A DNA stretch of 64,000 nt, from contig CM060850.1 in NCBI GenBank assembly GCA_030737835.1, positions 17,844,873-17,908,872 of the forward strand, read 5' to 3'. The notes beneath the pieces were generated by a model. That model saw only the letters and a list, made by a program, of their open reading frames with translations. It searched no databases and was not told the DNA's origin. The position numbers and the translations under genes are program-made. Of the stretch, positions 13,801-22,864 are shown piece after piece. Origin of the DNA: Acorus gramineus. Taxonomy: Eukaryota > Streptophyta > Magnoliopsida > Acorales > Acoraceae. How positions within the stretch are numbered: position 1 is the first letter of the stretch; each line of letters opens with the position of its first letter.

Positions 13801-15327
13801 AGAGAGACGAGACAGACATAGAAGATGCAAGTTGAGGCAAGAGACATGGCACGTGTGTGCAAAGTCTTTTTTTGTTGAGTTGGGGTGGATGGATTGGGTT
13901 GGACTCATTCAATATTGGAGTCGGAAAATGGGGTAATGGTTTGTGTTTTGTGCTCCAAAAAAGAGAGCGGAGGAAGAGTGAATTGGTGGAACCATGGGGG
14001 TCAAACTCGATTGGAGCTCAAGTAATATACGGGGGAATTTATCGATGTAAAATGTGTCCAAGTAAACATGTGGGCCTTTGTCCAGTTCTTGGTCTGGGGT
14101 TGGGACGTGACCAAATTTCTAAAAGGGGTTAGTCGAGTCTGGTCCCACGACATTTCTCGAGTACACTGTTTAGGATCCACAAACCTCTTATTGGGATCAG
14201 TCCTTATCACGCGACCTATTGACAGGCCTACTCTCACATTAGTTCCTCACTCGATGGGAAAGACCCTATCCCTCAAAATGTTTACAACTATGGAAATATA
14301 GATATCAAATATGGAGATTCGTCAATCCGGCCTGTTGACTTGAAGAATCGACGATCCTTTGTCCATTACGGGTCTTTCTTGGTTCGTGAGGAGTTAACTT
14401 TTTGTAATTATTCGATTGGGAGTTTGTTCCTTTTCAAATCTTATTTTACTTTTTCCTTTTATTGGGGATCCCTCGTCTTCTCCTGTTCGGGGGCTTTTAT
14501 TTAATAAAAATTCCTATATCTTTTCAAAAAAAAAAAAATCCGGCCCGTTGACAAGCCAACTCTCACATTCATTCCTCACTCAATGACAAAGACCACATCC
14601 CCAAAAATAATTAGAACTATCAAATATAGATATCAAATCCCATTACTCACCTTATATGGGGATCTAGATCAATTAAATCCATGTATAATTCATTGCTAAA
14701 ATTCAAATGTGGTGAGATTTAATTAACATATATATAAACATGGACTCCAACAAGAGAGAGTGAAGAAGAGAAGGGAAGGCGAAGGGAAGAAAATACCACA
14801 CGCAACCCTTTTAGCCCAATTTTTTTTCCATCAAGTCTATTCCAACCAATGTCACCACCACTCATAAGCTAATAAAATGACTTTCAATTTTTTTTTTATT
14901 GATTTAGATTAAATTGAACCATATTAAATCAAATCTGTGAATCAGAATCAAATGTAGCAACGTAATAGCAGATATTCATTCCAACAATGAAAAACCACCA
15001 CAATCACCACCACCACAACCACAACGGATAGAGAAATGAATAAAAAAAATTACAAAAAGGGGATGGAAAGGAAATCGATACCCCAGGGGGTCTCTTTCTC
15101 GGGTAGGAGACAGAGACTATGGTCATCTTTTCGGCGGTGACATTCTCCACCACAAGCAGAGGTGAGATCTCATCATCCTCCACTGTTCCAATCTCATCAT
15201 CCACTGCTTCTGCTTCCGATTCTCCTCCCATCTTCGCCTCCTGAAGCTCAATCACACAGATCTCGTGCGCGTTTCTCGCTTCTTCTCCGTCTGCGATTCC
15301 ATCGACCGTGTCGGCAGAGGACCTCAT
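1873..15327 (-). CDS. EamA/DMT-family membrane transporter (plant nodulin-MtN21-like), 10 exons
   Basis: Exons, 5' to 3' on the minus strand: 15327-15082, 12393-12240, 11258-11084, 7203-7088, 6230-6174, 5951-5798, 3856-3790, 2823-2752, 2605-2540, 2013-1873. Every intron is GT-AG and the phases join to one 415-residue frame ending in TGA. Residues 1-100 are a polar, acidic cytosolic tail (DDEIGTVEDDEISPLL). Then come about ten hydrophobic segments in two EamA repeats. Segment one includes WGGSRYSGLLCMAASATVY. Recognisable family motifs are WLKRTGQPLFGP, SRALAGFLSL, LNFATPLMASI and ILHEK in repeat 1, and SSATGGLCYCLIRASSKATDQ, FGLLASPGAAVCTF, ARGLQLEKISRV and PSFGRIIGCLLIL in repeat 2. The family exports or exchanges small metabolites; no substrate can be read from sequence. 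I recall a similar Arabidopsis gene (At2g05755), unverified. Introns 1 and 3 are long (2.7 and 3.9 kb) and hold transposon debris. A Copia element starts about 120 bp upstream of the ATG. The gene looks intact. Confidence 0.9.
3252..3514. mobile_element. Tourist-like (PIF/Harbinger) MITE in a transporter intron
   Basis: The left end reads gagcatctccaattc and the right end reads ctggagatggcc, the inverted form of the common plant gagcatctcc terminus. TTA stands immediately outside both ends (3249-3251 and 3515-3517), the 3-bp target duplication expected of PIF/Harbinger elements. The 263-bp body is AT-rich with no coding sequence. It lies in the intron between the 3790 and 2823 exons. Confidence 0.75.
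7489..8384. other. Intron 3 sequence without recognised genes
   Basis: Part of the 3.9-kb third intron of the transporter. It starts with a short (atttatt/cattcatt) microsatellite near 7480-7505. Reading frames here are short and match nothing I know. Confidence 0.4.
8385..8627 (-). mobile_element. LINE (non-LTR retrotransposon) reverse-transcriptase fragment
   Basis: A minus-strand frame contains ENDKAPGPEGFP (about 8531-8496), the conserved N-terminal reverse-transcriptase block of plant L1-type LINEs (usual form DKSPGPDGF). The residues before it (EILKVIPKRMMKKRKELF...) fit the usual lead-in poorly. The residues after it lose similarity at once, so only about 100-150 bp of recognisable element remain. 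It is an old, truncated relic in intron 3 of the transporter. Confidence 0.6.
8653..11083. other. Remainder of transporter intron 3
   Basis: AT-rich intron sequence. The phrase atattatctgaaacaatt is present twice around 9533-9583. No domain, TIR pair or target duplication was recognised. Confidence 0.35.
12517..12580. repeat. Tandem duplication of a 32-bp unit
   Basis: The unit tagtttcagtaaaatattgg... occupies 12517-12548 and again 12549-12580, with two differences between copies. It lies in intron 1 of the transporter. Confidence 0.85.
12718..12765. repeat. Perfect tandem duplication of a 24-bp unit
   Basis: The unit aggtatctccagattttgtt(gcta) is present exactly twice, at 12718-12741 and 12742-12765. 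It lies in intron 1 of the transporter, about 100 bp from the hAT-type element at 12861. Confidence 0.9.
12861..14230. mobile_element. Non-autonomous hAT-type element (about 1.37 kb)
   Basis: The left end is taggcctgtcaacggatcgg and the right end is acctattgacaggccta, an inverted pair with core TAGGCCTGTCAA. The 8-bp flanks are ctctcatg on the left and ctctcaca on the right, a decayed 8-bp duplication as expected for hAT. The interior contains pyrimidine-rich and open stretches but nothing that looks like a hAT transposase. It sits in intron 1 of the transporter. The same terminus, as TAAGCCTGTCAAT, is found on the smaller element at 22100. Confidence 0.6.
14340..14537 (+). mobile_element. 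5'-truncated LINE 3' end with poly(A) and target-site duplication
   Basis: About 198 bp ending in an A-run, flanked by atccggcctgttgac (14325-14339) and atccggcccgttgac (14538-14552). This 15-bp duplication has one mismatch. The body has the feel of a plant L1 3' untranslated end: a ttcgggggctttt block, then aataaaaattc, then poly(A). Length, A-tail and long duplication identify it as a 5'-truncated target-primed insertion. It lies in intron 1 of the transporter. Confidence 0.8.
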
Positions 15328-15505
15328 CCTCGCTAGAACACGGATCCTCGTTTGAAGTTTTAGCTATATAGAGGTAATATAATATATTTATTTTTCTCTA
15401 TGAGAAAATTGTTGACCATGCCATGATGCGATTAAAAAATTTAGGTTTGATATAAAATGTTATAAATATAGATGATCACTGTAATATTTTTTTTAATTAT
15501 TTTAT

Positions 15506-16535
15506 GGGTTAAAAATATTTAAGTCCCTACAAACATGAAAAAATTTATATAAGTCCCTATTAAAATTTGGACAGACATACGAGTCTCTGAAAACTCAGAA
15601 AAATCCAATTATCATCCCTGAGTTAAATTTCCATCCAAACTTAACGGAATATTCTCAGAATATTCCATCACATATAATTGTATAGACATTGAAGTCCTTA
15701 TAAACAGTCATAAAGATAAATTAGTCCCTGCAAAAGACAAAATTGTCCCTGAAAGACTTTTACATTAAATTGTGTACATATTCAGTCCCTATAAACAATC
15801 ATAAAAATAAATTAATCCCTACAAAAGACAAAATTACCCCTGAAAGATTTTTACATTTAATTGGATAAACATTACAGTCCTTATAAATAATCGTAAAGAC
15901 AAAATGGTCCCTATAAAAGATCAAAATGCCCCTGAAGAATGCATTCTACCGATTAAAATATTGGTTTTACATCCAAATTGTGATCTTCAGGTAGAGTGTG
16001 ATTGATAGGATAGAAGATGAAAAAATAAATAAATAAATTATATTATTTGTCTTTATGATTGTTTATAAAGAGTGCAATGTCTACACAATTAAATGTAAAA
16101 ATCCTTCAGGGGTATTTTTGTCTTTTACAGGGACCAATTTGTCTTTACGATTATTTATAAATACTGTAATGTCTATTCAATTAAATGTAAAAGTCTTTCA
16201 GGGATAATTTTGTCTTTTGCGGGGATTAATTTTCTTTATGATTATTTATAGGGACAGCAATGTGTACACAATTTAATGTAAAAGTCTTTTAGGGACAATT
16301 TTGTCTTTTGCAGAGATTAATTTGTCTTTATGACTGTTTATAAGGACTTCAATGTCAACACAATTACATGTGATGGAATATTATGGAAATATTCTGTTAA
16401 GTTTGGATGAAAATTTAACGCAGGGATGATAATTTGGTTTTTCTGAGTTTTCAGGGACTTGTACGTTTGTCCTAATTTTAATAGGGACTTATATGGATTT
16501 TCTTATGTTTATAGGGACTTAGATGTCTTTAATCC
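15506..16535. mobile_element. Foldback MULE-type MITE, arms about 430 bp, 9-bp target duplication
   Basis: The left arm (from gggttaaaaatatttaagtc, 15506) and the right arm (to ...gacttagatgtctttaatcc, 16535) are inverted copies over about 430 bp, with a spacer of roughly 100 bp near 15945-16030. Both arms carry repeated phrases such as agtccctataaa and gacaaaattgtccctgaaag. TTATTTTAT flanks both sides (15497-15505 and 16536-16544), a perfect 9-bp duplication typical of Mutator-like elements. No coding sequence. It is inserted in the 5' LTR of the Copia element. Confidence 0.88.
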
Positions 16536-17049
16536 TTATTTTATATAGTCACCTATTGATAAAATCAAATCATTTTAAAAATTATTTTTAATATTGTGTT
16601 TATTGTTTATAAATAAAAAAATAGAAGAAATACAAATAAATATCCTTATTTTTCTCTCTCCTCTTTTTCTTTTAGTTGATTTTTGATATATAATCTTATT
16701 TTTTTATTTAGATTTATACTCTCTATTTAGATTCACAACCTATTATATCATGGATTTAATTTTTTTTCTCTTCATTATGCACGGACGGATGATTTTTTTT
16801 TACACAGTATCTACAACCTGTATGATTTCTGAAGAAGGATGATGTTCTTTTAATCCATATACATGTGTGTTACGATTATACATTCATGCAATATGAACAG
16901 AAGTATGCAATTTTTTTCCATGTAACCCGTATGGCCATCATGCAATTTTTTTTTTTCATGCAACCCATGTATATTAACAACCATGCAATACCAATCCGTG
17001 CAATATTATTTTTAATGATCATGCAAGCATGCAACCCGTATGTAATTTA

Positions 17050-17392
17050 GGCCCCGTTTGCTTGTACGTTTGAACGCGCTTTTGCTTTTTAAAAAGCTGA
17101 AAAACTAAAATCGTGCAGTCAAACGGAGCAGCTTTTTACAGAATCGGAAGCTGGATTCCTTTTAATTTTTCCCTCGAAATCTGTGTTTTAAAAAGCTCAG
17201 AAACAATGCTTTTTGGTCGGAATCGATTTTTTGAATTGAAAAGCAACTTTCTCTGCCAAACATTAAACTCCTTTCAAATATTGATTCCTGAATTAAAAAA
17301 AAAACATCCTAAAAAAGTTAAGGTCTAAAATCATCTTAAAAAACAGCTTTATTCCAAAAACTACTTTTCAATCTGTGTTTCCAAACGGACCC
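17050..17392. mobile_element. Tourist-like (PIF/Harbinger) MITE
   Basis: The ends ggccccgtttgc and ccaaacggaccc are inverted. TTA flanks both (17047-17049 and 17393-17395). The 343-bp body is rich in aaaagc/gctttt palindromic pieces and has no coding capacity. It is nested inside the Copia element, between its 5' LTR and pol. Confidence 0.7.
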
Positions 17393-17544
17393 TTAGTTTT
17401 CATTCAATATTATTTTTATTGTACTTATTTTTTCGTGCAATAGTAGTCTGATTGTTATTTATTATTGGATCTCCCTAATTATTATCTATTACTATAATTT
17501 AAAGTTTCTTAAATATTATTATTCAAATATTATACATTTATGTG

Positions 17545-18090
17545 TAGAATCAGAAGTTCTCATAAATTCTAATTTTATATGGAGAACCAGAAGTTCTCAC
17601 AAATATATTATAGTTCTAATTTTCTGTACAGAACCCGAAGTTCTCACAAATAATTAATGGAACCAGAAGTTCTAATTAATTTTGTACATAGATATAGAAG
17701 TTCATATTATATATATAGAATCAGAAGTTCTAATTAATTTTATATATGGAATCAGAAGTTTTTATATATAGAATCTGAAGTTCTAATCTTATATGTAGAA
17801 CAAGGAGTTCTTACAAAATAATAATAAAATCAGAAGTTCTAATCTTATATGTAAAACCAGGAGTTCTTACAAAATAATAATATAACCAAAAGTTCTAATC
17901 TTATATGTAGAACCATAAGTTCTTACAAAATAATAATAGGATTAGAAGTTCTTATTTTATATATAGAACCAAAAAAAGTTTTAACTTTATACATAGAACA
18001 AGAAGTTCTTATTTTATATATAAAACCAGAAGTTTTAATTAATTTTATAGAAGCAGAAGTTTTAACTTTATACGTAGAACCAGAATATTT
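17545..18090 (+). repeat. AT-rich minisatellite with an agaagttct core
   Basis: About 15-20 imperfect units of the form (a)gaa(t/c)cagaagttctaa followed by an AT-rich spacer. In 17770-17940 the units pair into a higher-order period of about 60 bp (agttctaatcttatatgt / gagttcttacaaaataataa). It lies inside the Copia element, in the part where gag would be expected, so it is either element-internal or a later expansion. Confidence 0.75.
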
Positions 18091-21000
18091 ATTTATTTAT
18101 TTATTTATTTTCTCTTTACCATGATTGTTTAAATGTCTCGTATTATATAAAGCCAAAATGTATGCTATTAATGAAAATTTAAGAAATTAATCAATGATAG
18201 ATTTTTTTGGGATAGAATTATTATGTCACATATATATTTTGGTTTGTTTTTAGCTTATTGTCTCTCGGTAACGAAAATATAATACTATCCACATTCATAC
18301 AAGTATAATGTATTTAAAATTGTTTTTCATATCACAAGATTTGTTTTTTTTTTATTATAAGACCCATGCAGAAAGTATACAAAAATAAATGGCAAATATG
18401 TATGGATGATATTAAGTGTGGGTGGCAGTTTTGTAATTTCATGGTTATAATCATACATATATTATTTTTCTATGTATTGTTTTCATCCGATTATGCATGT
18501 ATTCAAGTAACCGGGTTGTATTATGCTAATACATTTTATGTTTTAACAACCATAAAGCCTGATGTTTATCAATGTTTGGATCAAATAATCCTATTAATGT
18601 TTTTGGATTACATAAAGCCCATATATAAAATTAAAGGCTCATCAAGTTATTTTCTAATATATTATGAGGACATGTTTATAAATGATTTTTATTATTAGAG
18701 GGGTCTAAAGCAAACTGAAATTTATAAATTTTATTATCCATTTTAATGGTATGGATTGGGAAGTTATTACAAATAATGATAATTATCTGGTAAATAGTGC
18801 AACAACTCATACAATTTTAAAAAAGCAGAAGTTTTTCTTTGATTTGGTATACAATGTAACTATGATATCCACCATAACAGGACCAATTAGTATTATTGAA
18901 GACTCTAGAAGAGCCCATTTGATGTTACCAAATAATGTCCACCTATTCACCCATAATGCATTATATTCAAGTAATTCTGAGAAAATTTGTTTAGTTTTTA
19001 AAGACATAAGGATGAACGGGTACCATATTGAAACAAGCAATAAGGTAACAAAGAATTTCTCTACATTACCTCTAGTGTTGGAAGTTTGAAACTTACACTA
19101 GAAAAAACCTCTACACTTTCTATTTATTTTTACATTTATATTTAATTATCCATTTTAGAGCTATGGATTTGTTGCATGAGACTCTCGGTGGAGATCACTA
19201 ATAAAGATTGGATAAGATTCAAGCGGTATATATCTGATTTTCATTGTATATAGTAGTAATATATATCAATAGATATCCATGATTTCAGGTAATTAAATTA
19301 CTTGTACTCTTATTCCTATTGTTTCTCTCGAGGCTATTATGTTCCTAAAAGATTTATTAAGTTGATATAACTTGGTTACATTTATATCATCTTTACATGT
19401 ATGGTACATATTATATATTAGCATGGCAAATAGCATGTCTATGATGAATGATCTAACCAAGTAATATATTTTTTTCCCATGCGTTTTCTAGTAGAGATTG
19501 ATTTTTGGTTCCCATATTCCGTAGACTATATAACTATGTTATATATTTTAACTTTAAATCTATTGCTTTAATTGTGCTACATTCATTCAGGCTTATACTA
19601 CATAACACCAGTGGATTATTGTTATATCAAATTTGATGAAATTCATATTTATCACATAATATATTTATGTAAGATCCACTTTGGTGTTATATAGTCACGC
19701 GTCCCTGCAGAACCATACAAAAATTATGATTATATGAATCCCTGAAAGATCATGTAAAAGTATCTCTGAATAACCTTGTAATTGTTTATCCATGAAGGAT
19801 TATACAAAAATCATGGTTACTCATTTCTATAGGAACATACAAAATTATAAAAAAAATTTGGTCTCTGAAGGATCTAAAAGAGAGAGAAAAAAAAAAGAGA
19901 ATTCATGTATCCCAGCATGAACATGTAAAAATTATGATTCGCTAGTTTTACCATCATAATGAAGAGGATTTAAAGATAAATACCTCGTTGACAAAGGTCC
20001 ATTGACCATTATGCCTCAAATATGCACCAGTAGTAGCAATATCGAGAGCAATATTTTTGTTATTATCAACTTCTATGTCTTATCATTGTTGAATAATGAG
20101 CTTTGATAATAATAATAATAATAAAAATCATGAAACCTGATATATTGATTCTAACATCTTTGCCTGAAGCATATGAATTTTATTTTATCTTAAGCTATGA
20201 ACATGATCATGTTCAAGGGATAAATCAAGGTTAATATAACCACAACTATTGTAGAGATGACAAGTTATCGGAAACCACCAAAAGTGGAATGAATGCAAGG
20301 GAAATGCTCACATAATAAACCCCTAAAATGCAATGGAAAATTATTGTCATCTATGTGGTATTTAAGAACATAATTTTGGTCACGTACATGAAGTACGACC
20401 AAATTTTTAAATTGGTTACATACCTGAAGTACGCTTAAACTCTTGATCGATCATATACCTGATGTACAATTAAACCTTTGTCAATTTTAAATTTATGTCT
20501 TTATTCTTCTTTATTATATAAAATGCAATTTACATTTCTGCATTTCTCTTATTCTTCTCACATCTTTCATAGAAATAAAGTATGAAAAATTTAATATTAT
20601 ATAGTGAATATCACAAAATTGTTTGAACGCTCCAAAAGAGCAAACATCATATGATCATGGATTACATAATGGTGCTTCAAACAATTAAAAATTCAATTGT
20701 ATACTCATTAAAGAACCAGAAGATTCTTTTATCCAATTATGAGGTTTTTTTATGTCATTTAATGAGACAACATTCCCGCCGTTAGGAGGAGGGAAAACGT
20801 ACCTGAAGTATGATCTGTCCTTGAAGAATGACGTGAATTATAGTGGAATACTTCCACTCTGTCTCATTTAAACCCCGTACCACTGAATGTGAAGTACGAA
20901 GGATATAAAAAATCAAATTCCCCAATGCACGCCAGAAGCGTGGAAAATATATAGGTTCTAATGATTCAGCTCCCTGAAAACGGAGATCAAATGAAAAATC

Positions 21001-22099
21001 ATGCCCTAATAATGCTCCATAAGTAGTTATACATAATGCTCCAGAAGAGATTATGGACAACAGATCCACTTTCTCTAAAACTCCAGAAGAGTCTAATGTC
21101 CCTGAAGAGACATGAGTCCCTGAAGTGACTATACAAACTCTTGAAGAGGAAAAAGTACCTAGTGATAATGAGATCTCTATTTTTTATGCACATGCAAGAG
21201 AAAAGTGGAATCGCAAAGAAATAAATCATCGATGACATATTTATCGTACGAAGTAGCTACTAAAATTTCAAAGGGCGATGATGATAATGAACCACATAGC
21301 ATAAATGAATGTCGACAAAGAAATATTTGGCCAAAGTGTAAAGATGATATTCAAGAAGAATTGGGTTCTCTTGAAAAATGTGGTGTATTCAGACCTATAA
21401 TACAGACCCCAAAAGGTGTTAATCTTGAAGGTTTCAAATGGGTGTATGTAAGAAAGTGAAATGAAAAAATAAAATTGCTAGATATAAGACACGTTTTGTG
21501 GCACAAGGTTTCTTGCAGAAACCTGGGTTTTGACTATGAAGAAATATACTCATCAGTCATAGATACAATAACATTCAATTACCTAGAAAGTCTCGAAGGT
21601 TTTGAAAAACTCGATATGAGACTAATGGACGAAGTAACAGCTTATCTATATGGGAATTTAGATGCTGATATTTATATGAATCACTGAAGAATATAAATTG
21701 CCTGAAGCAAAATCAAAGAGTATGTATTCAATAAAGCTAAAACGTTCATTGTATAGCTTAACGCAGTAGGTACAACCGTCTTAGTGAATACTTGATAAAA
21801 GCACGATATGAAAACAATCCCATTTGCCCATGTGTTTCTATAAATAAATCCAGTAAGGGATTTTCTATTTTAAACGTTTATGTTTGTAACATAAGTTCAA
21901 TTGAGATTCTTGAAGAGCTCAACAAAACTGCAAAAAACCTAAAGAAGGAATTTGAAATGATAGACCTTGGGAAAATTAAATATTATCTTGCCCTGCAGAT
22001 CGAGCGAAACTATGATGGATTATTGATCCACCAATCAAAGTATATAGAAAAGGTTCTACAGTGTTTCGACGTGGATAAAGCACATTCTCTAAGTACACC

Positions 22100-22631
22100 T
22101 AAGCCTGTCAATCGGACGGATACGGATCGGATAGGCCCATATCCGTATCCGTATCCGATATCCGACGGATATTCCAAAACCCATATCCGTATCCGATCCG
22201 AAAATCCGGATACGGATTCGGATAATATCCGAAATATCCGAACCAGATTAAAATATAGTTTTTTTATAAAATCTTAAGTCCTAACATGGTTAAATAGGTA
22301 TTCACTAAAGGCATAAAAACACAAATCTTAATATAGTTAAATAAGTATTCAACATGGTTAAATAGGTTTGTGTTTTATCCTAGATCATGTGCCATGAGAT
22401 TTTTATCTAAGGGTTGAAACTAATTCTAACATATATAAATAAAATAACAGTTCGGATACGGATATTTTTCGGATCGGATATAGGCTATATCCGATCCGAT
22501 CTGAAAATTTTCGGATACGGATTATTTGGTTCGGATACGGATACGGATTTTCAGATATCGGATATTTTCTGCATTTTCGGATACGGATTCGGATCGGATA
22601 CGGATATTTTTTCGGATAATTGACAGGCTTA
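22100..22631. mobile_element. hAT MITE rich in cggatacgg repeats, 8-bp target duplication
   Basis: The termini are TAAGCCTGTCAAT and ATTGACAGGCTTA, perfectly inverted. AGTACACC flanks both sides (22092-22099 and 22632-22639), a perfect 8-bp duplication as made by hAT transposases. The subterminal regions are dense in cggata/tatccg repeats in opposite orientation on the two sides. The 532-bp element has no coding sequence. It interrupts the Copia reverse transcriptase. Confidence 0.9.
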
Positions 22632-22864
22632 AGTACACCCATTGTTGTTCTTGTTTCAGAAGTACCATATTTGATTGCTATTGGTGCACTGCTATACTTG
22701 GCTCAATATACGAGACCAGACATAACCTTCTCAGTCAATCTCTTAGCGAGATATAGTTCTGCACCAACTCGCAAGCATTGGAATAGTTATCTTTGTGATC
22801 CTCACAAAGGTCAATCACAGATAGGTTATGCGTATCTTTGTAACAATGCTGCTATCTCATAGAG

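Noticed and set aside
17545-18090. agaagttct units as heat-shock elements
   Set aside because: Heat-shock elements need GAA and TTC separated by two bases; here only one base separates them.
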